DNA of 64,000 nucleotides, taken from Celeribacter baekdonensis B30 (GTDB taxonomy: Bacteria > Pseudomonadota > Alphaproteobacteria > Rhodobacterales > Rhodobacteraceae). Numbering within the stretch: position 1 is the stretch's first letter; each line of letters starts with the position of its first letter. A model generated the notes under the pieces. The model ran no database searches. It saw only the letters and a list, made by a program, of their open reading frames with translations, and had not been told where the DNA came from. The stretch lies in NCBI RefSeq assembly GCF_000299875.1, contig NZ_AMRK01000010.1, positions 81,031-145,030 on the forward strand, in the 5' to 3' direction. The translations under genes were made by a program, and so were the position numbers. This document shows, one piece after another, positions 27,860-36,422 of this stretch.

Positions 27860-28768
27860 TTATTGAGCGGCGCCAAAGGCGGCGATAAATTGGTCTACCG
27901 TGTCTTGCAGCGAACGCACCCCGGTCGTGGCAATGTAAAAATCTGCCGGATGGACATAGATCACCTGCCCTTTTTGCATCGCCGTGGTTTGCGCCACCAG
28001 CTCATTGTTCAGGGTCACATCTGCGGTTGCGCCATCGCCGCGCGTGGCTTTGGTGCGGTCAAAGACGATCAACCAATCCGGGTTGACCTCATGCAGGAAC
28101 TCGAAACTGATGGCCTCGCCGTGGGTTTCCGCGTCGACGTTGTCCAAAAGCGGCTCCACGCCAAAGGTCTCATGCACCCAGCCAAAGCGCGATCCCGGTC
28201 CAAAGGCGGAGAGTTTCGGACCATTGGTCATGACGATCAAACCTTTCCCCGCATCTTTCGTCAAAGCCCGCAGGGTTTCGAGCGACCTGTGGAGCTGATC
28301 GACCAGATCCGTCGCTTTGGCCTCTTTTCCAAACAGGGCACCAAGCTCGGTGGTTTGGGTTTTGACCACCTTTTCAATATCGTCTGAGAACGGCGACATA
28401 TCCACGGTTGGCGCGATTTTCCCCAAGAACTCAATTTGTTCTCGGGTGCGCGGTCCCGCGAGGATGAGGTCAGGCTTGAGGGCAAAGACCTGCTCATAAT
28501 CCGGTTCAAACAAGGTACCAATATGGGGCCGCGTGCCGTCATCCAGATGTTCCAAAGCCGGAACATATATCGGCGAGGGAACACCTGCCACATCAACCTC
28601 CAACGCCGTGAGGGTGTCCAATGTTCCAAGGTCGAATGTGATCACCTCAGTCGGGTTAGGCTGAACCGAGACTGTGCCGGCCAGTGTGGTCAATTGTGTT
28701 TCTGCGGCAGCCGCAGGGGCTGCAAAGGCAATCACACACGCGGCCCCCTTTAGGAGTTGTCCAAACAT
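27860..28768 (-). CDS. Siderophore-binding periplasmic protein (CeuE/FatB/YclQ-like)
   Basis: About 302 residues from ATG 28768, chosen because a normal signal peptide follows (MFGQLLKGAACVIAFAAPAAAA); the longer frame has no ribosome-binding site. The mature protein has the class III binding-protein pattern: EVITFDLGTLDTLTALEV, DYEQVFALKPDLILAGPRTREQIEFLGKIAPTVDMS, then a long helix and EAISFEFLHEVNPDWLIVFDRT. It delivers ferric siderophore to the two FecCD permeases. A TonB-dependent outer-membrane receptor is not in the window. Confidence 0.9.
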   Translation of the reverse strand: MFGQLLKGAACVIAFAAPAAAAETQLTTLAGTVSVQPNPTEVITFDLGTLDTLTALEVDVAGVPSPIYVPALEHLDDGTRPHIGTLFEPDYEQVFALKPDLILAGPRTREQIEFLGKIAPTVDMSPFSDDIEKVVKTQTTELGALFGKEAKATDLVDQLHRSLETLRALTKDAGKGLIVMTNGPKLSAFGPGSRFGWVHETFGVEPLLDNVDAETHGEAISFEFLHEVNPDWLIVFDRTKATRGDGATADVTLNNELVAQTTAMQKGQVIYVHPADFYIATTGVRSLQDTVDQFIAAFGAAQ

Positions 28769-29313
28769 CGCTTTGCTTTCTTTTGAGAAAGACTGACTCG
28801 TGGCGGCGGCTGGGAGGGCAGTCATGATCATAAATATGTAGAAACGATTTAGACGATAAATTAACCGACAAAAAGAGTAAACTTTAAAAAATGGGCGCGG
28901 ATGATGGACAAAGGCCTGGCTGGCATGGTCAAGTTAACGGCCTATGGTGACACGTCGGGCTGGATCGCTTCCCACCCCACTATCATCCCCTCCCGGGTCA
29001 CATGTGGGATATTCAGAAGAAAGAGCCGATTCGAAGCGCGCATCCATGACCAGCGCTTGAGGTTCGAGGCTGTTCTCCCACAACATGTTGCGAAATCTCA
29101 CAAATTACTTAAAAATTCTATATTATCATAATGTTAACGGAAATAGTTAGAGCACAGCCTTAACACACACCCCCTTCCCTCGACGGGCTAAAGATAAAAA
29201 AATATTGCCTCGTGATAACTTGCGTGTCATGAGTTGAGTTGTCGCAATGTGCCGTAAATAGCGCCGTTTAGCGACGAAACGAGAAAGACCCAGTAAGAGG
29301 TCAACAAGGCAGA
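28769..29313. other. Divergent spacer between siderophore operon and repABC
   Basis: 545 bases, AT-rich in places (around 28820-28890 and 29090-29210), with no convincing gene. It should contain the promoter of the siderophore operon and the autoregulated promoter of repA. I could not identify a Fur/RirA-type box with confidence. Confidence 0.5.
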
Positions 29314-30516
29314 GTGAATTTAAACATGAAAACTGAAGATTCCAGTTCCATCGCAGCTTCCATTGCGTCAAATGCTGCGCGCTTGTCAGAAGCGCTCAAT
29401 ACCCATATGCGCAATAGCTTTCAGCCCGACAGCCGAAAAGTGCTACGCAAGTTCCACCCTGCCGAAGTATCTGAGCTCACTGGCATCAGTATGTCAAATC
29501 TCAGAACACGCCATCAGGAAGGCGACTTTCCTGATGTCGAGACAGATACCCGAGGCCGTAGGCTCTACAGCGCAGAAGAGATCGACCAAATCCGCCATGT
29601 GATGGCCCGAACAGGTCGAAATGGCGATACCTATCTCCCTGGCCGTCGCGAAAATGACGCTCTTCAGGTGATTTCCATCGTGAACTTTAAAGGTGGCTCA
29701 AGCAAAACGACCAGCGCCATCCACTTGGCGCAACGTTACGCCTTGCGAGGCTATCGGGTGCTGGCCGTCGATATGGATCCGCAGGCCAGCTTGACGACGA
29801 TGTTCGGATATCGTCCTGAGATCGAGTTTGCTGAGAGCGGCACAGTGTATGACGCGCTCAAATACGATGACCCCGTTCCCTTAAGCCAAGTCATCCGAAA
29901 GACCTATTTTCACAATCTCGACCTCGCGCCTGCGGGGCTTTTGTTGTCTGAGTACGAGACCGAAACCGCCTATGCGCTTCAGCATAGGGTCGATCCCCCC
30001 TTTACTCAGCGCCTCGCGATTGCGCTCGACGAAGTTGAGGCAAACTACGATCTCGTGATCATTGATTGCCCACCGCAACTGGGCTTTACAACCATGACGG
30101 CACTATTGGCGTCAACGGGCCTGTTGATCACAGTCGTTCCAAGCATGTTGGATGTCGCCTCAATGGCGCAATTCCTTGAAATGGCTGGAGAAACTGTCCA
30201 AACTCTAGAGGAGGCCGCGGGGCCGATTGACTGGAATTTCCTCAAGTTTCTGATTGCCAGATATGAACCAACGGACGTCCCCCAATCGCAAATGGCGGGT
30301 TTCCTGAGGTCGATTTTGCTCGATCAAGTTTTGACCACGCCGATGCTCAAATCCACGGCAATCTCTGACGCCGGCATGACACAGCAAACCATCTATGAGC
30401 TGGAGCCTTCGCAAGTTGTGAAAAAGACGCTGGATCGCATCCTTGAAAGCGTGAACGGCGTCGCTGACGAGTTCGAAAAGACGATCCAGCACGCTTGGGG
30501 AAGGGAGACTGACTGA
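29314..30516 (+). CDS. repA: Plasmid partitioning ATPase RepA (ParA type)
   Basis: A 400-residue ParA-family ATPase of a repABC plasmid. The N-terminal HTH region (FHPAEVSELTGISMSNLRTRHQEGDFPD) allows autoregulation. The deviant Walker A lies in NFKGGSSKTTSAIHLAQRYALRGYRVLAVDMDPQASLTTMFG, and LVIIDCPPQLGFTTMTAL is the Walker B region. GTG 29314 with AAGG just upstream is used; ATG 29326 is an alternative. Its stop TGA shares a base with the repB ATG. It drives segregation of the replicon together with RepB and parS sites and represses the operon. Confidence 0.92.
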   Translation: MNLNMKTEDSSSIAASIASNAARLSEALNTHMRNSFQPDSRKVLRKFHPAEVSELTGISMSNLRTRHQEGDFPDVETDTRGRRLYSAEEIDQIRHVMARTGRNGDTYLPGRRENDALQVISIVNFKGGSSKTTSAIHLAQRYALRGYRVLAVDMDPQASLTTMFGYRPEIEFAESGTVYDALKYDDPVPLSQVIRKTYFHNLDLAPAGLLLSEYETETAYALQHRVDPPFTQRLAIALDEVEANYDLVIIDCPPQLGFTTMTALLASTGLLITVVPSMLDVASMAQFLEMAGETVQTLEEAAGPIDWNFLKFLIARYEPTDVPQSQMAGFLRSILLDQVLTTPMLKSTAISDAGMTQQTIYELEPSQVVKKTLDRILESVNGVADEFEKTIQHAWGRETD

Positions 30517-31493
30517 TGGCCCGTAGAAACCTGTTCCAGCCCCCTGCCCCACCTAATACTGGTAGCGCCGCGATGTCCAGCGGCGAGCAAAAACCGCGCT
30601 TTCCCAATACCGGTGCCATGAGTGGTGTCAAATCGACCTTGAAGGATGTCGCAAGCAATGCTGTGCGAGAAATTTCGGTCGATGTCATTGAAGAGAACGG
30701 TCCCAAGGATCGCCTGTCCTTTACGGATGCCGATGTTTTAGCCCTTGCGGCGAGCATCAAGGCCCATGGTCAACAAGTCCCCATCATGGTTCGACCTCTC
30801 GCGGATCGGCCCGGACATTATCGGATTGTGTATGGTCGCCGCAGATTGCGGGCCTTACGGTCTCTTGGGCTCCCCGCAAAGGCCCTTGTCCGGTCTCTGT
30901 CTGACGAGGAGGCCATTCTCGCCCAAGGCCAGGAAAACACACAGCGCCTGGACCCCAGTTTCATTGAAAAGGCGCTTTTTGCGGCTGAGTTGGCCACAAG
31001 CGGCTATGAGCAAGCGATCATTCTTGATGCCTTGGCCGTCGACAAACCGATGCTGTCGCGCATGACCAAGGTCGCGCGATCCATTCCCCAATCCGTCATC
31101 GAGCGGATTGGGTCCGCCCATGGCATCGGACGGCGTCGCTGGGAAGAGCTTGCCGATCAGATGCGCACCCATGATGTCGATCTTGAACAGATCGCTCACA
31201 CACTTGACCTCGACACTGCCAAGACTTCTGACGACCGGTTTGGATTGATCAGTGATGCGGTTGCACAATCCCTGACGGCCAAAGCGGCGGCAAAACCAGC
31301 CCCCTCCCCTACCCTGACGATCAAACTGGGTGATGGAACAGTCTCGGCTGAAATTAAAGAAACGGCCCGCGCGTTGACATTTAAACTGTCAAAGTCCGAA
31401 GCCCCAGAATTTGCTCAGTGGATGCGTAACAACGCAGAAGCTGAGCTTACGCGTCTCTATGAGGCGTGGCAGTCGGCGCAAACGCCGGACTAA
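30516..31493 (+). CDS. repB: Plasmid partitioning protein RepB (ParB type)
   Basis: A 325-residue ParB-family protein. The N-terminal nuclease-like ParB domain carries ADVLALAASIKAHGQQVPIMVRPL and HYRIVYGRRRLRALRSLG, then EEAILAQGQENTQRLDPSFIEKALFAAEL. The central HTH around DALAVDKPMLSRMTKVARSIPQSVIERIG binds parS. It is translationally coupled to repA by the TGATG overlap. The likely binding sites are the 16-bp palindromes in and after repC. Confidence 0.92.
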   Translation: MARRNLFQPPAPPNTGSAAMSSGEQKPRFPNTGAMSGVKSTLKDVASNAVREISVDVIEENGPKDRLSFTDADVLALAASIKAHGQQVPIMVRPLADRPGHYRIVYGRRRLRALRSLGLPAKALVRSLSDEEAILAQGQENTQRLDPSFIEKALFAAELATSGYEQAIILDALAVDKPMLSRMTKVARSIPQSVIERIGSAHGIGRRRWEELADQMRTHDVDLEQIAHTLDLDTAKTSDDRFGLISDAVAQSLTAKAAAKPAPSPTLTIKLGDGTVSAEIKETARALTFKLSKSEAPEFAQWMRNNAEAELTRLYEAWQSAQTPD

Positions 31494-31717
31494 CCATAAA
31501 CGAGCAGAACCACATCAAAAGGAGCACGACCAACAGCCCAAAAAGAAAGAGCCCCCCAAGGTTTCCCTAGGAGAGCCCAATCTGTTCTTTGCACTTTCAG
31601 ATTTACCAGCTTCTCCACGTCAGTCAACAACAACCGATTCGGTTGACCCATTTTTGTTGCCTTTTTTCTGATTTAGGACCTGACGGGGCCTTTCAGACCA
31701 GGTTGTCGTGAAAAAAC
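31494..31717. other. repB-repC intergenic region, likely site of the counter-transcribed RNA
   Basis: A 224-base spacer in the position where repABC plasmids encode a small antisense RNA that controls RepC. A plus-strand hairpin followed by T-runs (listed separately) stands 50 bases before repC and fits the attenuator structure targeted by such an RNA. I cannot define the ends or promoter of the antisense RNA. Confidence 0.5.
31631..31667 (+). terminator. Attenuator-like hairpin in the repC leader
   Basis: CAACCGATTCGGTTG (31631-31645) folds into a short stem and is followed by T5 (31651-31655) and T6 (31662-31667). A terminator-like structure just upstream of repC is expected in repABC operons, where an antisense RNA favours premature termination. 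Confidence 0.55.
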
Positions 31718-32812
31718 ATGGCATTTAAACAGGCAACCGCACCCATTGGGCTGCGGAACACAGAGCTATTGTCCGCGGACAATTCGATTCCAGAGCGCCA
31801 CATCGTGATTGCAACCCTCCGAAATGCGGCCCCTCGCCTGGGTCTCAGCGCGTCCGTGATTTCGACCTTGGACGCGATGCTTTCATGCCTCGCACCAAAA
31901 CGGAATCACCATACCGTCTTTGCATCGAACACAACGCTGACCTTCCGCCTCAACGGCATCTCAGACCGGACAATCAGGCGTCACGCGGCCGTGTTGCAGG
32001 ATCTCGGTCTCCTCATCCGCCGTGACAGCCCCAATAGGAAGCGCTTCACAAAACATAACAGCCACGAAGGCACAGCCCTTCGATTTGGCTTTGATCTGTC
32101 ACCTCTGTTTTCAAGACTCCACGAGTTTGCCGCCCTCGCCGCCGAGGTCCTCAGAGAAAAAGAGCAAATTGAATACCTCCGCGCCAAAATCAGAGCTGCC
32201 GCCAATGATAGCCTGCGGATCAATCCCGATGATGAGATTGCCCTTCAAACGTTGCGTACGCTTCGTCGTAAATTGTCACTCAAGGACTGCGAAACCCTGT
32301 TTGCGGAGCTTACCGTCACCACGGTTGAAGCCGAAACAACCGACGATATTCCTGCTCATTCGACAACAACACTGTCCGCCAGTGACGGTCATTTTGTCCG
32401 GCACCTTCATAAGTCAAATAAAGAACATATTGATAAAGAAGAAGGCTGTGTAAAAAAAGAGACATCCCCATCCCAAGCAGAAGAGCCAATCACAGTTCCT
32501 GAATTGCTCTCAGCTTGTCCTGAAGCCGCACAGTTTTCATTGAAGAACATCGAGACAGTGCATGACGTCGTAGCCCACGCAAGGACGCTTGCACCCATGT
32601 TAGGCATCAGCAGCCAAAGCTATGAAGCCGCACATCGACGTCTTGGCGGGCTAAGAGCGGCGGCAACCGTTTGGGCAATTATGCAATTCCACGACAAAAT
32701 CAAAGCCATCGGTGCATATTTCCGGGCGATTACTACGGGGTCAAAGAGCGCTGAGTTCAGTCCAGAAAAGCTCATCAGGCGTCTTGCGGCAGCGAAAACC
32801 TATGCGGCCTAA
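31718..32812 (+). CDS. repC: Replication initiator RepC
   Basis: A 364-residue RepC. The N-terminal winged-helix half contains NAAPRLGLSASVISTLDAMLSCL, HTVFASNTTLTFRLNGISDRTIRRHAAVLQDLGLLIRRDSPNRKRF and ALRFGFDLSPLF, all strongly family-specific. A variable linker follows, then a conserved C-terminal part (AAHRRLGGLRAAATVWAIMQFHDKIKAIGAYFRAIT). RepC initiates replication at an origin usually lying inside its own gene. A 16-bp palindrome sits in codons 17-22 and another follows the stop. The codon use looks less GC-biased than in the flanking catabolic genes. Confidence 0.93.
   Translation: MAFKQATAPIGLRNTELLSADNSIPERHIVIATLRNAAPRLGLSASVISTLDAMLSCLAPKRNHHTVFASNTTLTFRLNGISDRTIRRHAAVLQDLGLLIRRDSPNRKRFTKHNSHEGTALRFGFDLSPLFSRLHEFAALAAEVLREKEQIEYLRAKIRAAANDSLRINPDDEIALQTLRTLRRKLSLKDCETLFAELTVTTVEAETTDDIPAHSTTTLSASDGHFVRHLHKSNKEHIDKEEGCVKKETSPSQAEEPITVPELLSACPEAAQFSLKNIETVHDVVAHARTLAPMLGISSQSYEAAHRRLGGLRAAATVWAIMQFHDKIKAIGAYFRAITTGSKSAEFSPEKLIRRLAAAKTYAA
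31768..31783. repeat. Palindrome ATTGTCCGCGGACAAT inside repC, candidate parS
   Basis: A perfect 16-bp palindrome within the repC coding sequence. An identical copy lies just after repC. Pairs of palindromes around repC are known partition (parS) anchors of alphaproteobacterial repABC plasmids; binding by this RepB is inferred. Confidence 0.7.
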
Positions 32813-32815
32813 GCT

Positions 32816-32837
32816 AATATTGTCCGCGGACAATATT
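32816..32837. repeat. Extended palindrome after repC, candidate parS
   Basis: The same 16-bp core at 32819-32834 is extended by AAT/ATT to a perfect 22-bp palindrome, four bases after the repC stop. It is the second member of the pair and probably the stronger partition site. Confidence 0.75.
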
Positions 32838-33067
32838 TTAAAAATTACGGACTTAAGATGGCTCGGATAAAAATGCCAACCCTCCAAAATAAGCTGAGAC
32901 CAAAACCCGCAGAGCTTTGTGATGTCGTGGAAAAATCCATCCCCATCTCCGTCAAGCTATGTATCGCTACATATGCTGAAAGCCCCAGATTAGGCGAGTG
33001 TGAAGCAATTCAGGGCCGCATGGCGTTCAAACATGGCAACTAGGGTCCTCTCTTTACGGACCATGTG

Positions 33068-34162
33068 CTACAACCCCGCGGCTTTGGTGAGGTTGACGCG
33101 AAACCGGTCGCGGCGGCGTTGGTAGCGGCGGGTCATTTCGGCGCTGGCATGGCCAAGGTGTTTCTGAACATAGCGCTCATCGACCTCCGCCGAACTGGCG
33201 AGACCGGCGCGCAAGCTGTGGCCGGAGAACAATGCAAGGCGGTCCTTTTCCGGCAGATCAGAGCGGATGCCCGCGGCCAGCACCGTTTGCTTGATCAGGC
33301 GGGCGACATGCTTGTCTGAGAGGCGCGCCTCCAACGCGCGGGTGCCATCCTGAGACGCGCGGCGAAACACTGGGCCAATGTCGATCTTGGCGAAATGCAG
33401 CCACTGTGCCAGAGCGTGAACAGGGCAGGTTTGCTCCGAGGATCCACGGCCAATTTCGACCTCGCGCCAGCCGGTCTTGGCGTTGAGTGTCAAAAGCACA
33501 CCATCGTCCAAAATCTCGATCCAACCTTTGCCGTCCAGCGTGTCGTCCTTGCGCATGTCGAGGCTGACAATTTCGGACCGGCGCAACCCGCCAGCATAGC
33601 CCAAGAGCAAAATTGCCCGGTCGCGCAACCCGCGTAGATCGAAGGGCAGGGTGGCGATCATGGCGACAATGTCCTCCGCCAAGATTGCTTCCTTTTGCAC
33701 CGGCGGGCGGGCGTGTTTACGCTTGATGCCTGCCAGCACGGTCGCGATGTGCCGGTCTTTGCGATCGAGGGTGAGACCACGTTGCGCGTAGTTCCAGGTA
33801 AGGCCCGAGAGACGGCGTTCGATGGTCGAAACGGAAAGGGGGCGGGTCACCGACTGCGGTCCGAGCGCGGACTGCGAAGGGGAGGCGCCTGACCCCGATG
33901 CCAGATCCGCAAGGTAGAGCCCAATCATCTCCGGCGACGGGGGCAGAGGCTCCGCACCCTTCATCCGGCACCAGCGCGTAAAATGCGACCAGTCCTTCGC
34001 ATAGGCCTTCAGCGTATTGTCCGAGGCCGCAGCGCGCGCATAGTCGCGAGCGGTGTCCACCAGTCGATCCAGCGTCCCAGAGCCCGCCACATGGGTAGGC
34101 ACATCAATACGCCCGGTCTCATCTTGTTCGGCCGATGAGTTTGCCTTATACTCCTTATTCAT
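33068..34162 (-). CDS. Tyrosine recombinase/integrase
   Basis: About 364 residues. ATG 34162 with GGAGTAAGAG upstream is preferred over a 45-residue longer frame. The N-terminal SAM-like core-binding domain (NTLKAYAKDWSHFTRWCRMKGAEPLPPSPEMIGLYLADLA) is followed by the catalytic domain. First arginine: GYAGGLRRSEIVSLD. HxxR box: GHSLRAGLAS. Then KHLGHASAEMTRRYQRRRDRF with the nucleophilic tyrosine. It is divergent from ccdAB. Site-specific recombinases near plasmid maintenance genes often resolve plasmid multimers, and integration of a mobile module is the other possibility. No attachment site was identified. Confidence 0.92.
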   Translation of the reverse strand: MNKEYKANSSAEQDETGRIDVPTHVAGSGTLDRLVDTARDYARAAASDNTLKAYAKDWSHFTRWCRMKGAEPLPPSPEMIGLYLADLASGSGASPSQSALGPQSVTRPLSVSTIERRLSGLTWNYAQRGLTLDRKDRHIATVLAGIKRKHARPPVQKEAILAEDIVAMIATLPFDLRGLRDRAILLLGYAGGLRRSEIVSLDMRKDDTLDGKGWIEILDDGVLLTLNAKTGWREVEIGRGSSEQTCPVHALAQWLHFAKIDIGPVFRRASQDGTRALEARLSDKHVARLIKQTVLAAGIRSDLPEKDRLALFSGHSLRAGLASSAEVDERYVQKHLGHASAEMTRRYQRRRDRFRVNLTKAAGL

Positions 34163-34184
34163 ACTCTTACTCCGAGAGGGTCTT

Positions 34185-34406
34185 ATGGCGCGAATCAAAG
34201 TCAATTTGACGCTGGATGCTGATGTCGCGGCGACCGCCCGTGCACTTGGACTCAATATGTCGCGCCTTGCGGAGGCGGCGATCATTGAGGCTGCCAAGAC
34301 CGAACGGAATCGTTTGTGGCGTGCGGAAAACCAGTCGGCGATCAGCGCCTATGCCGAGGAGGTTGCCAAAGAAGGTTTGCCACTCGCTGGCTTTAGAAGC
34401 TTTTAG
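34185..34406 (+). CDS. ccdA: CcdA-type antitoxin
   Basis: A 73-residue ribbon-helix-helix antitoxin: ARIKVNLTLDADVAATARALGLNMSRLAEAAI forms the DNA-binding N-terminus and NRLWRAENQSAISAYAEEVAKEGLPLAGFRSF the unstructured toxin-binding tail, including the conserved W-EN--AI--YN-like block. ATG 34185 was chosen to match family length. It sits 12 bases before ccdB. CcdA neutralises CcdB and represses the operon. Confidence 0.9.
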   Translation: MARIKVNLTLDADVAATARALGLNMSRLAEAAIIEAAKTERNRLWRAENQSAISAYAEEVAKEGLPLAGFRSF

Positions 34407-34418
34407 GGCGGAGATCGC

Positions 34419-34712
34419 ATGGCGCAGTTCGACCTTTACCGCCTCAAGGGCGGGCAGCTTGTCGTGGATCTTCAGACCGATTTGATTGGCATTGATGCGT
34501 CGCGGATTGTGGCGCCTTTGCGCGACGCGAGCCGGTACGCCGCTTTTCCAGGGCTGACACCGTCTGTTGAGGTGGCCGGGACGGCTTGGATCGTTCGGGT
34601 TCAGGAACTGGCTGCTGTTCCAGGATCGGAGCTGCGTGAGCCGGTCGGGTCTCTGGCGGATCATCACGACGCGTTGAAGCGCGCTCTGGATATCCTGATC
34701 GACGGGGTTTAA
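34419..34712 (+). CDS. ccdB: CcdB-type DNA gyrase toxin
   Basis: A 97-residue CcdB: MAQFDLYRLKGGQLVVDLQTDLI at the N-terminus, central VAPLRDASRYAAFPGLTP and C-terminal REPVGSLADHHDALKRALDILIDGV. The length and the VG-L-H---I--ALD--- end match toxins that trap gyrase. With CcdA it gives post-segregational killing and so stabilises the replicon, consistent with the adjacent repABC. Confidence 0.9.
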   Translation: MAQFDLYRLKGGQLVVDLQTDLIGIDASRIVAPLRDASRYAAFPGLTPSVEVAGTAWIVRVQELAAVPGSELREPVGSLADHHDALKRALDILIDGV

Positions 34713-34927
34713 CGCATCCGATCCGGTTGCAAACGACGCTGACGTCGATTTTTCCGACTCTGAGTCCATCGATTTCCCCAAAAAACCGTTCTTTATGAGA
34801 CTGTATCGTAGCGTATTACAATATGTCCGATAATGCAAACTTATTGGACATGAAAATGTTATATATAGCGGGGCGGTTGGGTCGCAATTTTCTGGTAGAA
34901 AGCGCCGCGTTGATATAGGCTCGACGC

Positions 34928-35821
34928 ATGACATTTGCCCGGCATGATCCTATCGACGATCTGGACACTCTACCCCGGATGCCCGCCTGGGTCACCTCGG
35001 CACGTCCTGAAACCTTTGAAGATGTTGCGTTTTTGTCGGGTGCAGCGCTGAACCACCTGCATGTGGTATTGGGACACAAGGACGTGCCCCAAGCCTTGTT
35101 GCGGGATCGGCTGGCGCTGCGTGCGGCCGAGGCTTGTGTCGCGTTTTCCGGGCGCCCGGAGCGGGAAGGGGAGTTGCGCGATGCGGTGCACCTTCTGCGC
35201 TCGGTCGATCTGCCGGGACCGGCCGGGAAGACCTATCACCACTGGCGGCGCGCGGTCGAGCGGCCCCTGTCGCTCAAAGCGCTTCACCGCGCCTTGCCGG
35301 AGTATGAGCCTGACCAGATTGCGACATGGCTCGACGGAAGCGACGGGGGGCAGGGGGCACCGGTTGCGCGCGCCGCCTCCGTTTTGGAAACCATCATGAC
35401 GGATGTGCCCCGCACCGAAGTGCCGGCGCTGATTTTGGCGGACGCGGCCTTGGCACAGGCGCTTGGTTGGGATCATCTGGTGCCGTTGCTGTCTTTGGGT
35501 TTGAAGCGCGCCGATCTACGCAAGCAGGGCGAAGAGTTGCGGCTGGCGTGTCACCGTGCCGTGGTCCCATCGGCGGTCGAGGCGGTGCGCTTGGGCGCGG
35601 AGCTGACGCGCAAGGCCGCGCGCCTCAAAGCCGTCGCGCCGAACCTGCGTGCCAAAGGGGCCGGGCAGGCGGTCGAGATATTTCTGACCCGCGATGCCGT
35701 TGCGGCCTCTGCGTTGCCTTTGCCGGACCGGGCCGCGCGCAGGCTGTGCGACCGGCTGGTCGATCTCGGCGCGGTGCGCGAGTTGACCGGCCGCGACACC
35801 TTCCGGCTTTACGGGGTGTAA
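34928..35821 (+). CDS. DUF1403-family protein
   Basis: A 297-residue soluble helical protein rich in Ala, Leu and Arg. It has AFLSGAALNHLHVVL-like and RLALRAAEACVAFSGRPEREGELRDAVHLLR segments that I associate with DUF1403, a family found mainly on alphaproteobacterial plasmids and islands. No catalytic motif is evident. It is followed after one base by an ScpB-like gene, so the two are probably co-translated. A role in chromosome/plasmid organisation with the ScpB-like protein is an inference from this pairing. Confidence 0.8.
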   Translation: MTFARHDPIDDLDTLPRMPAWVTSARPETFEDVAFLSGAALNHLHVVLGHKDVPQALLRDRLALRAAEACVAFSGRPEREGELRDAVHLLRSVDLPGPAGKTYHHWRRAVERPLSLKALHRALPEYEPDQIATWLDGSDGGQGAPVARAASVLETIMTDVPRTEVPALILADAALAQALGWDHLVPLLSLGLKRADLRKQGEELRLACHRAVVPSAVEAVRLGAELTRKAARLKAVAPNLRAKGAGQAVEIFLTRDAVAASALPLPDRAARRLCDRLVDLGAVRELTGRDTFRLYGV

Positions 35822-35822
35822 G

Positions 35823-36422
35823 ATGGCAGAGTTTGATCGCGACCTGCCCGACCTGCCGCCGGAGCTGCGCTGGCGGGAATGGATGCGTCGGATCGAGGCG
35901 GTGCTCTTTGCCTCTGCCTCGCCGGTGCCGCGCGAGGATCTGACCCGCGTGGTGGGGCAGGGAGTCTCGGTCGATCTTTTGATCGCGGATGTGTCGGCTG
36001 ATCTGGAGGGGCGGGTCTTCGAGATTGCCAAAGTGGCGGAAGGCTGGATGTTCCGGACGCGGGTCGCCTACGCGCCCGCGATCCGCGCCGCAGCGGATGT
36101 TGGCGACCAACTGATGGACCTGAGCGAATTCGACGTCGCCGTCCTGGCCGCTATCGCCTACCACCAGCCGATCACCCGCGACGGGTTGAAGGACATCTTC
36201 GGCAAGGAGATCAGCCGCGACCTGATCGGGCGGCTGCATGCGCGCGGATTGATCGGGACAGGGCCAAGGTCCCCTCGACGCGGCGCGCCCTATACATTCG
36301 TGACCACCGAGCAGTTTCTCGTCGCCTTCGGGCTCGAGACCCTGCACGACCTCCCAGATCGGGAGCAGTTGGCGGATGCGGGCGTGGTTGCCGTCCCTGA
36401 ACAGGATGCGAGCGAAGGATGA
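35823..36422 (+). CDS. scpB: ScpB-like SMC-Scp complex subunit
   Basis: A 199-residue protein with tandem winged-helix features of ScpB: RRIEAVLFASASPVPREDLTRVVGQGVSVDLLIADV, WMFRTRVAYAPAIR, then EFDVAVLAAIAYHQPITRDGLKDIFGKEISRDLIGRLHARGLI and PYTFVTTEQFLVAFGLETLHDLPD. The chromosomal ScpB binds SMC-kleisin and helps condense DNA. A plasmid-borne copy without scpA or smc beside it is unusual. It follows the DUF1403 gene by one base. Confidence 0.88.
   Translation: MAEFDRDLPDLPPELRWREWMRRIEAVLFASASPVPREDLTRVVGQGVSVDLLIADVSADLEGRVFEIAKVAEGWMFRTRVAYAPAIRAAADVGDQLMDLSEFDVAVLAAIAYHQPITRDGLKDIFGKEISRDLIGRLHARGLIGTGPRSPRRGAPYTFVTTEQFLVAFGLETLHDLPDREQLADAGVVAVPEQDASEG

Noticed and set aside
28769..28900. 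A Fur or RirA box upstream of the siderophore operon
   Set aside because: The region is AT-rich, but no sequence matched a known iron box well enough to report.
32858..33043. A 61-codon frame after repC
   Set aside because: It has no family features, follows the candidate parS site and lies before the convergent recombinase gene; there is too little to call it a gene.
34167..34934. A 255-codon minus-strand frame across ccdAB
   Set aside because: It covers the ccdA and ccdB genes on the other strand and has no recognisable domain or ribosome-binding site.
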